Assembly: GCF_000011485.1 (NCBI RefSeq) | Contig: NC_005071.1 | Coordinates: 1,863,347-1,927,346 of the forward strand | Length of the DNA stretch: 64,000 nucleotides | Direction of reading: 5' to 3' | Source of the DNA: Prochlorococcus marinus str. MIT 9313 | GTDB taxonomy: Bacteria > Cyanobacteriota > Cyanobacteriia > PCC-6307 > Cyanobiaceae | Shown: in pieces, positions 8,391-19,935 of the stretch | How the letters are laid out: the number at the start of each line of letters is the position of its first letter | How positions within the stretch are numbered: position 1 is the first letter of the stretch | Made by a program: the position numbers and the translations under genes | Notes under the pieces: model-generated | Databases searched by the model: none | Seen by the model: only the letters and a program-made list of their open reading frames with translations | Told to the model about the DNA's origin: nothing

Positions 8391-11300
8391 TCAGGCTGCA
8401 ACTTTCTCAAGCAAAGTTAAACCAACATTGACCTTTTCACTAGGTGGAACAAGCACCTTAAAAAGTGCTTTCCAACTGATCCAGTTGGCCAAAATCGCCT
8501 TGGCTTTTGTACTGCCGGTCTGCGCGAGATGGGCTTCGAGCAGTGTCTTGAGAATGGCTTCCTGCTCAATAGTGGTTAGCAAGCAGATCTCAACAATCTC
8601 TTTGTTGACCCGATCGCTCACCATTCCCTGCTCATCCAGCAGGAACGTCACACCACCGGTCATCCCTGCCCCAACATTGCGGCCAGTTGATCCCAACACC
8701 ACCACCACCCCACCGGTCATGTATTCACAGCAATGATCCCCCGCACCTTCAACAACAGCCTGCACACCGCTATTGCGCACAGCAAAACGCTCGCCAGCCC
8801 TACCTAAAGCAAACAACTCTCCACCGGTCGCGCCATACAGGCAAGTGTTGCCCAAAATCACCTGGCTGCCGCTTTGATCTGCACTCGAAGGTGGTACCAG
8901 TGTGATCCGACCACCATTCATGCCTTTACCGACATAATCATTGGCCTCACCCTCCAAGCGCACATTCACCCCCTGCAGCAGAAATGCCGCAAAACTCTGA
9001 CCGGCAGCCCCCTCAAAGGAGAGATCGAACTGACCTCGAAAACCTTTGTTGCCATGGCGTTCAGCTATCTCACCAGAAATCCGTGCACAAACGCTGCGAT
9101 CCGTGTTGACGATCGCGAGATTGCGGGCGATATGACCATGGCTATCGATCGCTGCCATCAGCTCGGCATCAGCAAGCAGCTGATCCTCGAGGATCGGTCC
9201 ATTGTCATGGGCCTTGGCGTCATGAATCAACCAAGCCCGATCAACGGCCCCCGGAATCGGATCCAACAAGCAAGAAAGATCAAGGGTTTGGGTCTTCACC
9301 AAGTTGAGGCTGCGAGGCTCAAGCAGCTCTGTGCGACCAATGAGATCCTCAAGCCGAGCCACACCGAGCACACTCATCAGCTGGCGCACCTCCTCAGCTA
9401 CAAACAGAAAGAAGTTGACAACATGCTCCGGGACACCTGGGAAGCGCTTGCGTAAGCCCTCCTGCTGGGTAGCAACCCCCACAGGACACTTGTTGGTATG
9501 ACAGACGCGAGCCATGATGCAGCCCTCGGCAATCATCGCGACTGAGCCGAAACCATATTCCTCAGCACCAAGCAAGGCGGCGATCACCACGTCCCAACCA
9601 GTCTTAAGACCACCATCAGCGCGCAATAACACACGATCACGCAAGCCATTTTCAAGCAGTGAACGGTGTACCTCGGTGAGACCTAACTCCCAAGGGCTTC
9701 CAGCGTGCTTAATCGAACTCAGAGGCGATGCGCCTGTACCACCGTCATGACCAGAGATCTGAATCACATCTGCCTTGGCCTTCGCCACTCCAGCAGCAAT
9801 CGTGCCAATGCCAATCTCAGCAACCAGCTTCACGCTCACCTTGGCAGCAGGGTGAACCTGATGCAGATCGTGAATCAACTGGGCCAAATCCTCAATTGAA
9901 TAGATGTCGTGATGGGGAGGTGGCGAGATCAGCGCCACACCAGCCTTGCTATTACGCAACTTGGCGATGTAAGGATCAACTTTTTGACCCGGCAACTGAC
10001 CTCCCTCACCAGGCTTTGCCCCTTGAGCCACCTTGATCTCAAGTTGCTTACCGCTCCGCAAATATTCCGGCGTCACACCAAAGCGACCAGAGGCGACCTG
10101 CTTAATCGCAGAGCAAGCCGTATCGCCATTGCGCAAACCCTTGATGCTGGGCAGGGTTTCTGAACGACTCTCAAGATCGACATCATCAAGGATCTTGAAT
10201 CGAGCTGGATCTTCTCCTCCTTCGCCACTGTTGCTCTTCCCACCGATACGGTTCATCGCCACGGCAAGCACCTCGTGAGCCTCGCGCGATAGGGCGCCAA
10301 GACTCATTCCACCAGTACAAAAACGTGCGCAAATGGATTCAACACTTTCAACCTGATCTAACGGGAGGGGTGTAGGGGCTAAGCGAAACGTCAGCAGGTC
10401 GCGCAGGGCAGTAGCAGGCCGATTCTCCAGCAGGTTCTTGTAGGTAGAGAAGTGGTCGTAGCCCGGCCCAGCCCTCACGGCCGCATGCAGGGCCTTAGAC
10501 ATGTCCGGAGTGTTGAGATGAAATTCACCGCCACTGCGATATTGCACAAAGCCCATGAACTCGAGCTTGGTGCGATCCAATTCAGGAAATGCCTTGGCAT
10601 GGAAGATGAGGGTCTCGCTAGCCAAGTCATTGAGACTGAGTCCAGCGACTCGACTGGTCGTGCCCTTAAAAGCCAGCTCAATTAAATCGGCACCGATACC
10701 AATCGCCTCAAAAATCTGAGCGCCGTGGTAACTAGCAAGTAAGGAAATACCGATCTTGGAGAGGATCTTGCGCAGGCCATCTTCCTGCGCCTTACGGACG
10801 TTGGCCTGGGCCTGATCAATGGTCAGCGCTGGCAATTTGCCGGTTTCAATCAGTTTCTGAGTACGAGGATGCTGCCACCAATGCCGCGTAGTCTCCCAAG
10901 TAAGCCAAGGGCACACAGCGCTAGCGCCATAGCCGATTAGACAGGCCAGATGATGGGTACTCCAGCACTGTGCCGTGTCGACCACCAAGGAAGCATTCAG
11001 CCGCAAACCCTGCTTCAGCAAGTGGTGATGCACTGCACCAACCGCTAGCAGCGGTGGAATGTAGGTGGTGCTAGCAACAACCCCGCGGTCGGAAAGCACC
11101 ACGATCTGGCTGCCATCGCGCACAGCATCCGCTGCTTCAACGCAGAGCCGTTTAAGAGAATCCCCCAAACCGCTAGGCCCATAATGAACGGGCAGCAAAG
11201 TGGAGAGTGTGGTCGTGGGAAACTCAAGCTGACCACAAGCTGCAAGTTCCGCCTCATTGAGAATCGGAGTCTCAAGATGAATCAACGAAGCCGCCGCTGC

Positions 11301-12974
11301 CTCAGGCTTGAGGGGAGAACCACGCTTTCCCAGATGCATCTCGAGACTCATCACCAACTTTTCCCGCAAGGGATCAATCGGCGGGTTCGTGACCTGCGCA
11401 AAGCGCTGTTTGAAGTAGTCGTATAGGAGGTGGGGCTTATCGGAGAGCACCGCCAATGGGATGTCATCACCCATGCAAAAAGTGGGTTCTTTGGCCCCAG
11501 CCGCCATTGAATCGATGATTAACTCCAAATCCTCAGCAGTGAAACCGAAGGCTGTCTGCTGCTGAAGCAGTTCCAGATCTCCCAGTTGAGAATCCTGCTG
11601 CCAAGACTTTTGACCAAGCTTGCAACGATTTTGACTGAGCCATTCGCCATAGGGATATCGGCCAGCAACCTCCTGCTTGACATCCCAATTGCGCAGCAAT
11701 CGACCCTTTTCAAGATCAACCGCCAACATCTGCCCAGGGCCAAGGCGTCCCTTCTCGATGATGCGGCTTTCCTCAAGCTCAACCACACCAGTTTCTGAAC
11801 CCATCACCACCAAGCCATCACTGGTGATGCAATAGCGGGCCGGGCGTAAGCCATTGCGATCGAGGCTGGCACCAACACTGCGACCATCTGAGAACACAAG
11901 CAAGGCTGGGCCATCCCAGGGCTCTTGCGTGCACGCGGAATACTCATAAAAAGCCTGAATTTCTGGCTTGTCAGCCAGCTCTGGCTGTTCCCGGAAGGCC
12001 TCAGGAACCAAGGTCAGCAAGCTGTCAACAATCGGGCGACCACTGCGTACAAGCAGCTCCAGAGTCGCGTCAAGGTTGGCGGAATCACTAAAAGCTGCAT
12101 TAACAACCGGTTTTAGATCAGCCGCATCAACACCCCAAACGCTATCTAGGTTGACTTCAGTGGCCCTAGCCCAATTCAGGTTGCCCAACAACGTATTGAT
12201 TTCACCGTTATGACCGAGCAAACGCATCGGCTGGGCGAGTGGCCAACGGGGCAACGTATTGGTGCTGAAGCGGCGGTGATAAACCGCAAAAGAAACCTCA
12301 AAGCGAGGGTCGCGGAGATCGGCATAAAACGCCGCAAGCACCTCGGAGCGCACCATGCCTTTGTAAACGACTGTGCGACTACTGAGTGACGCCACGTAGA
12401 GATCATTGGCATGCTCTCCCCAGGCCTGCCGAGCACGATCTCCGATACGCCGCCGCAATCGAAATAACAACGCCTCCAACGCATCACCTGGCTGAGATCC
12501 CTGCACCAGCCACTGCTCGATAACCGGCGCTGTATCACGGGCGAGGGGACCCAACACCGCCACATCCACAGGGACTTCTCGCCATCCTCTGGACCTGAGA
12601 CCAAGGGACTCGGCCTCCTGCTCGCAAAAGCAACGTGCTTCTGCGCGACGTGCAGCATCTCGAGGCATAAACAACATGCCCAGCCCACAAGGATGGTTTG
12701 CAGATTCCACTGCCGACCACACGGTCTCAAGATAGCTCCAGGGAATAGCGCAAAGCAGACCTGCTCCATCTCCGGAATCCGCATCACCTCCGCAACCACC
12801 ACGATGTTCCATGCAGTTCAGGGCCCGAAGTGCCTGCTGCAAAATCCAATTGCTAGCTACCCCATCAATTTGAGCCAAGAAACCAACGCCACATGCATCC
12901 TTTTCGCCAACCACGGCCGTAGGCGCGCTGCTGTCGCAATAGGGCCAATTGGAGCGACGGTGATCCTGAGACAT
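8391..12974 (-). CDS. glsF: Ferredoxin-dependent glutamate synthase (Fd-GOGAT)
   Basis: Makes two glutamates from glutamine and 2-oxoglutarate using reduced ferredoxin, closing the GS-GOGAT ammonium-assimilation cycle. The 1527 residues fit the large subunit or Fd-dependent form. An N-terminal propeptide of about 27 residues precedes the amidotransferase nucleophile Cys28 (KDACGVGFLAQ), then HNGEINTLLGN, the central domain, the FMN domain (GGKSNSGEGGED, VAQGAKPGEGGQLPG, ISGHDGGTGASP), the 3Fe-4S cysteines (CIMARVCHTNKCPVGVATQ) and the C-terminal beta-helix glutamate synthase domain (YVGKGMNGGRI, YMTGGVVVVLG). No small subunit is adjacent, as expected for the ferredoxin enzyme. Followed by the YCII gene. 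Confidence 0.97.
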   Translation of the reverse strand: MSQDHRRSNWPYCDSSAPTAVVGEKDACGVGFLAQIDGVASNWILQQALRALNCMEHRGGCGGDADSGDGAGLLCAIPWSYLETVWSAVESANHPCGLGMLFMPRDAARRAEARCFCEQEAESLGLRSRGWREVPVDVAVLGPLARDTAPVIEQWLVQGSQPGDALEALLFRLRRRIGDRARQAWGEHANDLYVASLSSRTVVYKGMVRSEVLAAFYADLRDPRFEVSFAVYHRRFSTNTLPRWPLAQPMRLLGHNGEINTLLGNLNWARATEVNLDSVWGVDAADLKPVVNAAFSDSANLDATLELLVRSGRPIVDSLLTLVPEAFREQPELADKPEIQAFYEYSACTQEPWDGPALLVFSDGRSVGASLDRNGLRPARYCITSDGLVVMGSETGVVELEESRIIEKGRLGPGQMLAVDLEKGRLLRNWDVKQEVAGRYPYGEWLSQNRCKLGQKSWQQDSQLGDLELLQQQTAFGFTAEDLELIIDSMAAGAKEPTFCMGDDIPLAVLSDKPHLLYDYFKQRFAQVTNPPIDPLREKLVMSLEMHLGKRGSPLKPEAAAASLIHLETPILNEAELAACGQLEFPTTTLSTLLPVHYGPSGLGDSLKRLCVEAADAVRDGSQIVVLSDRGVVASTTYIPPLLAVGAVHHHLLKQGLRLNASLVVDTAQCWSTHHLACLIGYGASAVCPWLTWETTRHWWQHPRTQKLIETGKLPALTIDQAQANVRKAQEDGLRKILSKIGISLLASYHGAQIFEAIGIGADLIELAFKGTTSRVAGLSLNDLASETLIFHAKAFPELDRTKLEFMGFVQYRSGGEFHLNTPDMSKALHAAVRAGPGYDHFSTYKNLLENRPATALRDLLTFRLAPTPLPLDQVESVESICARFCTGGMSLGALSREAHEVLAVAMNRIGGKSNSGEGGEDPARFKILDDVDLESRSETLPSIKGLRNGDTACSAIKQVASGRFGVTPEYLRSGKQLEIKVAQGAKPGEGGQLPGQKVDPYIAKLRNSKAGVALISPPPHHDIYSIEDLAQLIHDLHQVHPAAKVSVKLVAEIGIGTIAAGVAKAKADVIQISGHDGGTGASPLSSIKHAGSPWELGLTEVHRSLLENGLRDRVLLRADGGLKTGWDVVIAALLGAEEYGFGSVAMIAEGCIMARVCHTNKCPVGVATQQEGLRKRFPGVPEHVVNFFLFVAEEVRQLMSVLGVARLEDLIGRTELLEPRSLNLVKTQTLDLSCLLDPIPGAVDRAWLIHDAKAHDNGPILEDQLLADAELMAAIDSHGHIARNLAIVNTDRSVCARISGEIAERHGNKGFRGQFDLSFEGAAGQSFAAFLLQGVNVRLEGEANDYVGKGMNGGRITLVPPSSADQSGSQVILGNTCLYGATGGELFALGRAGERFAVRNSGVQAVVEGAGDHCCEYMTGGVVVVLGSTGRNVGAGMTGGVTFLLDEQGMVSDRVNKEIVEICLLTTIEQEAILKTLLEAHLAQTGSTKAKAILANWISWKALFKVLVPPSEKVNVGLTLLEKVAA

Positions 12975-13100
12975 AACCTTCAGCCAAACTATTTTCCTGC
13001 ACCGCAGTGGACTGCGTTCACAGTGAAAAGCTCAATCAGTGATCCTAGGCAGGCGCCCTCCTCTAAGACTTAGACGAATGAGAGGACTAGCGTCGAAATC

Positions 13101-14852
13101 ATGGTTTCTCCTCCTCCCCCACCTCCCACTGTTGAGGTAAGAGCCGCGAACTTATTTGTTGGTGATCGCCTCAACATCGATGGTCAGTTAATCGAGGCCC
13201 CTTGGCGCTGGAGAGGCCATAGGGATGGCACTGCAAACCAGCTCTGGCTTCCCCTGGATCTACTGGTCGGACGTTTTGGCTTCCGCAGGTCCACCCAGCC
13301 AAACGGACAGCAATTGCAATGGTATGGAAGCAAAGCCTCTCTGAAATCCCTCCCACAAATCACACTTCAAGATGAAGTGGCATTGAATGTGGCCGAATGG
13401 CTCACGACGACAGGAGTCAAGATCAAGCGGAAAAGCAAGACCCTTCACGTTGAACTGCCAACACCACGCCTCAAAGGTCTTCGGCAGGGCAAGGGCAGCA
13501 ATTCAAATCGTCTGGTGCTTGACCTAAGCGGTCCGGCGCTCGTGCAAAGCCTTGACAACAATCTCCTTCTTAATCTTCAGGCCACCGTCCAGCAGCGTAG
13601 GCAGATGAAGGCATTAGGCCTGATGCCCAAGCAGCAGCGCAATGGCCTAATGCTCATCGGTCAGGCAGAAGCCCTAAGCAGCCTCACCCTGGACAAACCC
13701 TGGCGCATTGTCTTGGACGGTATTGGCAAGCACAGCAACGCAACAAATCTGCGCTCACCACTGCTCAATCCATCCATCCAGGCCCTCATCCAGCGCGGCC
13801 TGATCTTCGACACAAAAGTGGTGAACGTTGGGGTCAAACCATTGCAAATCACCAGGGTCGGTACAAATCTGTCAAAGCAAGGTCTGCTCCTCAGGCCTCT
13901 GCCGCAAATTAACCATCAACAAGGCCTGCGTTTTCTCAACCACTTAGCCCAACCTGCAGACGCTCTGATCGCCATCAACGGGGGTTTCTTCAATCGAGTG
14001 CGCCAGTTGCCCCTAGGGGCCTTAAGACGAGATGGCAGATGGTTTTCAGGCCCCATCCTCAATCGAGGGGCAATCGGCTGGGGCCCTACAGGACATCTAT
14101 CCTTCGGCCGCCTGCAACTTCAACAAGAACTTCAAGGTTCTAAAGGGCAGAGATGGAATCTTGAAACCTTGAATAGTGGCTATGTGCAGCGAGGCCTGAG
14201 TCGTTACACCAGAGCCTGGGGGCCTATCTACCAAGCCCTCAGCGGAGAAGAAAAAGCAATGATGATCATCAATGGGCGAGTCGTACAGAGCTTCCAACAA
14301 GTGCAGCTGGCCCGGGGGGTTCCTCTGAGCAAGGATGGGGATCTGGTCGTAGCCAGAGGAGGCTTCCCTTTACCGGCGGCGACTGGTGAAACAGTGGTCA
14401 TAAGGATGAAAGCATCACATCCTCTTGGCGAACTGCCTCAAGTGCTTGGTGGTGGTCCATTGCTGCTGCAAAACGGGCGGGTGGTTCTGTCTGGAAGACA
14501 AGAAGGCTTCAGCCCAAGCTTTCTATCCCTTGCTGCTCCCCGCAGTGTGGTGGGCCAAGGTGGTGGCAAGCTCTGGCTACTCACTCTCAAAGGGGCCAGG
14601 GGCAGCGATCCAACCCTGCTGGAGACAAGCCTAGCCCTGCAACAACTGGGGATCAGAGACGGCCTGAACTTAGATGGAGGCAGTTCAACGTCCCTGTTGG
14701 TAGCGAATCAATTGGTTGTAACAGGTCGAGGCACACCCCCCAGAATCCACAACGGCCTTGGCCTCATTTTGCGCCACCACAAAGGCAATCCTAAAAAAGC
14801 TAATGAGCCTCATAAAAATGCCAGAGGTCAGGAGCGAATCGCCAACAAATAA
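13101..14852 (+). CDS. Phosphodiester glycosidase / NAGPA-domain protein
   Basis: A 583-residue protein whose C-terminal half (about residues 270-565) matches the phosphodiester glycosidase family related to the human uncovering enzyme: ALIAINGGFFNR, GALRRDGRWFSGP, NRGAIGWGP, LPQVLGGGPLLLQNGR, SRF-like APRSVVGQ and the terminal GLNLDGGSSTSLLV. The N-terminal part (about 10-180) looks like a beta-rich module related to copper-amine-oxidase-like or AMIN domains (QLWLPLDLLVGRFGF, RLVLDLSGP). No signal peptide is seen; the start after ATG 13101 is MVSPPPPPPTVEVRAANLFV, and an upstream start is not evident. Role in exopolysaccharide or cell-wall trimming is a guess. Divergent from glsF. Confidence 0.82.
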   Translation: MVSPPPPPPTVEVRAANLFVGDRLNIDGQLIEAPWRWRGHRDGTANQLWLPLDLLVGRFGFRRSTQPNGQQLQWYGSKASLKSLPQITLQDEVALNVAEWLTTTGVKIKRKSKTLHVELPTPRLKGLRQGKGSNSNRLVLDLSGPALVQSLDNNLLLNLQATVQQRRQMKALGLMPKQQRNGLMLIGQAEALSSLTLDKPWRIVLDGIGKHSNATNLRSPLLNPSIQALIQRGLIFDTKVVNVGVKPLQITRVGTNLSKQGLLLRPLPQINHQQGLRFLNHLAQPADALIAINGGFFNRVRQLPLGALRRDGRWFSGPILNRGAIGWGPTGHLSFGRLQLQQELQGSKGQRWNLETLNSGYVQRGLSRYTRAWGPIYQALSGEEKAMMIINGRVVQSFQQVQLARGVPLSKDGDLVVARGGFPLPAATGETVVIRMKASHPLGELPQVLGGGPLLLQNGRVVLSGRQEGFSPSFLSLAAPRSVVGQGGGKLWLLTLKGARGSDPTLLETSLALQQLGIRDGLNLDGGSSTSLLVANQLVVTGRGTPPRIHNGLGLILRHHKGNPKKANEPHKNARGQERIANK

Positions 14853-15085
14853 TTAACGAGATCAAGCTTGGCATCTCGCCCAACACAACAGAAGCACTGC
14901 AAGGGCCCATGCCTCCCTGATCACCACATCCTCCATCGCTTTTAAGATTAAATTTCAAATACGTATTGGTTGCAGAGCTGCTTTATTCGCAATCGATTCC
15001 GTCTGATCATCAATCAGGCAAGCCGAAACGGTATGGTGGTTGATTGTGGAATCAGGTCGGATCTCCGACCAAATGCCGACCTTCG

Positions 15086-15463
15086 ATGCCAACCATCCAA
15101 CAGCTGATCCGAACTGAGCGTCAGCACCTGACTCGCAAGACAAAATCTCCTGCGCTGCGCGCTTGTCCAGAGCGACGTGGTGTTTGCACACGGGTCTACA
15201 CCTCCACACCTAAAAAGCCCAACTCAGCCCTACGCAAAGTTGCGCGCGTGCGCCTTACCTCAGGTTTTGAGGTCACGGCCTACATCCCAGGCATCGGCCA
15301 CAACCTCCAGGAACACTCTGTGGTGCTCATCCGCGGCGGCAGAGTCAAAGATCTCCCTGGGGTGAGATATCACATCATCCGCGGAACTCTGGACACTGCA
15401 GGTGTCAAGGATCGCAGTCAATCCCGCTCAAAATACGGCGCCAAGGCGTCGAAGCAGGATTAA
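15086..15463 (+). CDS. rpsL: 30S ribosomal protein S12
   Basis: Decoding-centre protein of the small subunit. Begins [13 protein letters not shown] at 15086; a longer frame from 15044 adds 14 residues absent from the family. Conserved decoding-site segments are present ([44 protein letters not shown]), with the streptomycin-site lysines KPNSA and GRVKDLPG unaltered. First gene of the str operon. Confidence 0.97.
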   Translation: MPTIQQLIRTERQHLTRKTKSPALRACPERRGVCTRVYTSTPKKPNSALRKVARVRLTSGFEVTAYIPGIGHNLQEHSVVLIRGGRVKDLPGVRYHIIRGTLDTAGVKDRSQSRSKYGAKASKQD

Positions 15464-15528
15464 AGAGCCTCTTCATTAATCTCTCTCCTTATTAGCTCTA
15501 CCTCCGCCTTCTCCACTCCTAACGGTCT

Positions 15529-15999
15529 ATGTCCCGCCGCAACGCAGCCGAAAAACGCCCAGTCCTGCCGGATCCCCAGTTCAACAACCGACTGGCCACG
15601 ATGATGATCTCTCGGCTGATGAAGCACGGCAAGAAGTCCACTGCACAACGCATCCTTGCCCAAGCCTTTGGCTTGATTAATGAGCGCACCGGTGGCGACC
15701 CGATAGAGCTCTTCGAAACAGCCGTAAAAAACGCCACGCCACTGGTGGAAGTAAGAGCCCGCCGTGTTGGTGGTGCCACATATCAGGTGCCGATGGAAGT
15801 ACGCCAGGAGCGAGGCACAGCAATGGCCCTGCGCTGGCTGGTGAACTTCTCTCGCGCCCGTAATGGCCGCAGCATGTCCCAAAAACTGGCTGCTGAACTA
15901 ATGGATGCCGCCAATGAAGCTGGCAGCGCCGTTCGCAAGCGAGAAGAAACCCACAAGATGGCAGAAGCGAACAAAGCTTTCGCCCACTATCGCTACTGA
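15529..15999 (+). CDS. rpsG: 30S ribosomal protein S7
   Basis: Primary 16S rRNA-binding protein of the small-subunit head. The 156 residues start [16 protein letters not shown] and contain [29 protein letters not shown] and the C-terminal [16 protein letters not shown]. Second gene of the str operon, 65 bases after rpsL. Confidence 0.97.
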
Positions 16000-16091
16000 A
16001 CATGGCCAAGCCCTGACGGCACTGAACCGTTCCAACGGCTGACCTGTAGAGTCGCACCCGCCTTTTAACGCCAAACCCCGGAGAGTTTCCT

Positions 16092-18167
16092 GTGGCTCGC
16101 GCCTTTCCCCTGGAACGCGTCAGAAATATCGGGATTGCCGCCCATATTGACGCCGGCAAAACCACCTGTACGGAACGCATCCTTTTCTATTCCGGTGTGG
16201 TTCACAAGATGGGCGAGGTGCATGACGGCGCCGCAGTCACCGACTGGATGGCTCAGGAGCGCGAGCGCGGAATCACCATTACAGCGGCTGCGATCTCGAC
16301 AACCTGGAACGATCACCGCATCAATATCATTGACACCCCAGGGCACGTTGACTTCACCATTGAAGTGGAGCGCTCGATGCGAGTGCTCGATGGTGTAATC
16401 GCCGTGTTTTGTGCGGTAGGTGGCGTGCAACCTCAATCAGAAACCGTCTGGCGGCAAGCCGATCGCTATTCCGTTCCACGGATGGTTTTTGTCAACAAAA
16501 TGGACCGCACCGGGGCCGACTTCCTCAAGGTTCACGGACAGATCAAGAATCGCCTCAAAGCCAACGCCATCCCAATCCAGCTGCCTATTGGTGCAGAGGG
16601 AGATCTCAGCGGCATTATTGACCTCGTTAAAAACAAAGCCTTTATTTATAAGGACGATCTCGGCAAGGAAATCGAAGAAACAGAGATCCCAGACCATATG
16701 AAAGAGATTGCAGCTGAATGGCGATCCAAGCTGATGGAATGTGTTGCTGAAACCGACGAAGAACTGATTGAAGTTTTTCTAGAGACAGAAGAACTAAGCG
16801 AAGCCCAACTTGCATCAGGCATTCGCGAAGGGGTTCTCAATCACGGCCTAGTACCTTTGCTGTGTGGATCTGCCTTCAAGAACAAGGGCGTTCAACTGCT
16901 ATTGGATGCAGTGGTGGACTACCTACCCGCTCCTGTTGATGTACCCCCGATTCAAGGTTTACTTCCCAATGGCAAGGAGGCAGTAAGGCCATCCGATGAC
17001 AACGCACCATTTAGTGCTTTGGCCTTCAAGGTGATGTCGGACCCCTACGGCAAGCTCACCTTCGTGCGTATGTATTCAGGGGTGCTCGAGAAAGGCAGTT
17101 ATGTGCTGAACTCCACGAAGAACGAGAAAGAACGAATTTCCCGACTGATCATTCTCAAGGCCGATGACCGTGAAGAGGTCGATGCACTACGCGCTGGAGA
17201 TCTCGGTGCTGTTCTAGGTCTGAAGAACACCACGACAGGCGACACCCTTTGCACGACTGACGATCCAATTGTTCTAGAAACCCTCTACATCCCCGAGCCA
17301 GTGATATCGGTGGCTGTTGAGCCCAAAACCAAGGGTGATATGGAAAAACTTTCCAAAGCCCTGCTTTCATTAGCGGAAGAGGATCCCACCTTCCGCGTCA
17401 GCACAGACCCTGAGACCAGTCAAACCGTGATTGCTGGTATGGGCGAACTCCACCTTGAAATTCTCGTGGATCGCATGCTGCGAGAATTCAAGGTGGAGGC
17501 CAACATCGGCGCTCCTCAGGTCTCCTACAGGGAAACCATTCGTGCCAGCTCTAAAGGCGAGGGCAAGTTTGCCCGTCAAACAGGTGGTAAAGGCCAATAC
17601 GGCCACGTAGTAATCGAAATGGAGCCAGGCGAACCTGGTTCTGGCTTTGAATTCGTGAACAAGATTGTCGGAGGCATCGTTCCCAAGGAATACATCAAGC
17701 CTGCCGAATCAGGCATGCGTGAAACATGCGAATCCGGCGTTATCGCTGGCTATCCGCTCATCGATGTGAAAGTCACCATGGTTGACGGGTCTTACCACGA
17801 TGTGGACTCATCCGAGATGGCTTTCAAAATCGCCGGATCGATGGCTTTCAAAGATGGCGTCAAGAAGTGCAATCCTGTGCTGCTTGAACCGATGATGAAG
17901 GTTGAGGTCGAGATCCCCGAGGATTTCCTCGGTGCGATCATCGGCGATCTGTCCTCCCGGCGAGGTCAGGTTGAAGGCCAGTCCATTGACGATGGACTCT
18001 CTAAAGTGCAGTCCAAAGTGCCTCTAGCCGAAATGTTCGGTTACGCCACCCAGCTCCGATCTATGACTCAGGGTCGGGGTATCTTCTCGATGGAGTTCAG
18101 CCATTACGAGGAAGTTCCTCGCAACGTTGCTGAAGCCATCATCTCCAAGAATCAGGGCAATTCCTGA
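16092..18167 (+). CDS. fusA: Elongation factor G
   Basis: GTPase driving ribosomal translocation and, with RRF, ribosome recycling. The start is GTG at 16092, six bases after a good ribosome-binding site (GGAGAG at 16080-16085). P-loop AHIDAGKT at residues 17-24, switch [10 protein letters not shown], guanine specificity NKMD, then domains II-V ([16 protein letters not shown]; the C-terminal RGQVEGQ and [14 protein letters not shown]). 691 residues, full length. Third gene of the str operon. Confidence 0.97.
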   Translation: MARAFPLERVRNIGIAAHIDAGKTTCTERILFYSGVVHKMGEVHDGAAVTDWMAQERERGITITAAAISTTWNDHRINIIDTPGHVDFTIEVERSMRVLDGVIAVFCAVGGVQPQSETVWRQADRYSVPRMVFVNKMDRTGADFLKVHGQIKNRLKANAIPIQLPIGAEGDLSGIIDLVKNKAFIYKDDLGKEIEETEIPDHMKEIAAEWRSKLMECVAETDEELIEVFLETEELSEAQLASGIREGVLNHGLVPLLCGSAFKNKGVQLLLDAVVDYLPAPVDVPPIQGLLPNGKEAVRPSDDNAPFSALAFKVMSDPYGKLTFVRMYSGVLEKGSYVLNSTKNEKERISRLIILKADDREEVDALRAGDLGAVLGLKNTTTGDTLCTTDDPIVLETLYIPEPVISVAVEPKTKGDMEKLSKALLSLAEEDPTFRVSTDPETSQTVIAGMGELHLEILVDRMLREFKVEANIGAPQVSYRETIRASSKGEGKFARQTGGKGQYGHVVIEMEPGEPGSGFEFVNKIVGGIVPKEYIKPAESGMRETCESGVIAGYPLIDVKVTMVDGSYHDVDSSEMAFKIAGSMAFKDGVKKCNPVLLEPMMKVEVEIPEDFLGAIIGDLSSRRGQVEGQSIDDGLSKVQSKVPLAEMFGYATQLRSMTQGRGIFSMEFSHYEEVPRNVAEAIISKNQGNS

Positions 18168-18209
18168 TCTCTATAACACCCACTTTCCACCCCCCGATTC
18201 TTTTACACA

Positions 18210-19409
18210 ATGGCTCGCGAGAAGTTTGAGAGGAACAAGCCTCACGTCAACATTGGCACCATCGGCCATGTCGACCACGGCAAAACAACCCTGACCGCAG
18301 CCATCACAAGTGTGCTTGCGAAAAAGGGTCAAGCCAAGGTGCAAGATTACGCCGAGATCGACGGCGCGCCTGAAGAGCGTGAGCGCGGTATCACGATCAA
18401 CACCGCTCACGTGGAATACGAAACCGATGGCCGTCACTATGCACACGTGGACTGCCCCGGCCACGCGGATTATGTCAAGAACATGATTACCGGTGCGGCC
18501 CAGATGGACGGCGCAATCCTTGTTTGCGCAGCAACCGATGGTCCCATGGCTCAAACCAAGGAGCACATCCTTCTTGCCAAGCAGGTGGGCGTGCCTGCAC
18601 TGGTTGTCGCTCTCAACAAATGCGACATGGTCGACGACGAGGAAATTATCGAACTCGTTGAAATGGAGATCCGTGAACTCCTGAGCAGCTACGACTTCCC
18701 TGGTGATGACATCCCCATAGTCCAAGTCTCTGGTCTCAAAGCCATTGAAGGTGAAGCTGAATGGGAAGCAAAGATCGATGAGTTAATGGAGGCAGTTGAT
18801 GCATCCATTCCAGAGCCCGAGCGAGAAATCGAAAAACCTTTCCTAATGGCCGTAGAGGACGTTTTCTCAATCACTGGTCGTGGCACGGTGGCCACCGGAC
18901 GAATCGAACGCGGCAAGGTCAAAAAAGGCGAAGAAATTGAAATTGTCGGCATTAGAGACAGCCGCAAGACCACCGTGACCGGTGTGGAAATGTTCCGTAA
19001 AGATCTTGACGAAGGCTTGGCTGGAGACAATTGCGGGCTCCTACTTCGCGGCATCGAGAAGGAAGACATCGAGCGTGGCATGGTCCTCGTCAAGCCAGGC
19101 TCAATTACACCTCACACTAAATTCGAGGGTCAGGTTTACGTCCTCAAAAAAGAAGAAGGTGGACGCCACACCCCCTTCTTCGCCGGATACCGTCCACAGT
19201 TCTACATCCGAACCACTGACGTGACGGGCCAAATTACCGCCTTCACAGCCGAAGACGGCTCCAATGTGGAGATGGTGATGCCAGGCGACAACATCAAAAT
19301 GACTGGTGAATTGATCTGCCCTGTGGCCATCGAACAGGGCATGCGCTTCGCCATTCGCGAAGGAGGCCGCACCATCGGTGCCGGAGTTGTCTCGAAGATC
19401 ATCGAATGA
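18210..19409 (+). CDS. tuf: Elongation factor Tu
   Basis: Delivers aminoacyl-tRNA to the ribosome. Starts [20 protein letters not shown]-loop GHVDHGKT at residues 19-26, switch [14 protein letters not shown]. Full length at 399 residues and only one copy seen. Forty-two bases separate it from fusA. Confidence 0.98.
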   Translation: MAREKFERNKPHVNIGTIGHVDHGKTTLTAAITSVLAKKGQAKVQDYAEIDGAPEERERGITINTAHVEYETDGRHYAHVDCPGHADYVKNMITGAAQMDGAILVCAATDGPMAQTKEHILLAKQVGVPALVVALNKCDMVDDEEIIELVEMEIRELLSSYDFPGDDIPIVQVSGLKAIEGEAEWEAKIDELMEAVDASIPEPEREIEKPFLMAVEDVFSITGRGTVATGRIERGKVKKGEEIEIVGIRDSRKTTVTGVEMFRKDLDEGLAGDNCGLLLRGIEKEDIERGMVLVKPGSITPHTKFEGQVYVLKKEEGGRHTPFFAGYRPQFYIRTTDVTGQITAFTAEDGSNVEMVMPGDNIKMTGELICPVAIEQGMRFAIREGGRTIGAGVVSKIIE

Positions 19410-19410
19410 T

Positions 19411-19447
19411 CAAGAGTGGGATGATTGGGCCTTTGCCTGGTCATCCC
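19411..19447 (+). other. Stem-loop between tuf and rpsJ
   Basis: A 7-bp stem GGGATGA/TCATCCC (19418-19424 with 19441-19447) with a 16-base loop lies directly downstream of the tuf stop. No run of T follows, so it is more likely an mRNA processing or stability element than a full terminator; rpsJ begins 110 bases later. Confidence 0.4.
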
Positions 19448-19556
19448 TTAAATTCAAAGCTTCAGCCTGCATGAACGATCAACGTTCAATGCATCCCCAA
19501 AGAACCTCGACAATCCATCCCTAACCCCAATACAGGGAAAATCTCCTAAACCTTTC

Positions 19557-19877
19557 ATGTCCACGGCTATCGCTCAGCAGAAGATCCGCATCCGCCTTAA
19601 GGCTTTTGACCGTCGCATGTTGGATCTTTCCTGCGACAAAATCATTGAAACAGCCGACAACACTGCCGCGACGGCAATCGGCCCAATCCCTCTTCCCACC
19701 AAAAGGAAGATTTACTGCGTGCTTTGCTCCCCCCATGTGGACAAAGACTCACGGGAACACTTCGAAACTCGGACCCATCGACGCATCATCGATATCTACA
19801 ACCCGTCAGCAAAGACCATCGATGCCCTGATGAAACTCGACCTCCCAAGTGGTGTTGACATTGAAGTGAAACTCTGA
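19557..19877 (+). CDS. rpsJ: 30S ribosomal protein S10 (NusE)
   Basis: Head protein of the small subunit and antitermination factor partner of NusB. The 106 residues include [45 protein letters not shown] and [20 protein letters not shown]. In cyanobacteria rpsJ closes the str operon rather than opening the S10 operon, as here. Confidence 0.97.
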   Translation: MSTAIAQQKIRIRLKAFDRRMLDLSCDKIIETADNTAATAIGPIPLPTKRKIYCVLCSPHVDKDSREHFETRTHRRIIDIYNPSAKTIDALMKLDLPSGVDIEVKL

Positions 19878-19935
19878 AGGTCTTCCAAGAAGTGTGCAGG
19901 CTAACTAGGCTTTTAATCTCTCTAGGGCATTATCT

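Noticed and set aside
12975-13100. Glutamine riboswitch upstream of glsF
   Set aside because: The leader does not show the conserved glnA or downstream-peptide motif cores that I can recognise.
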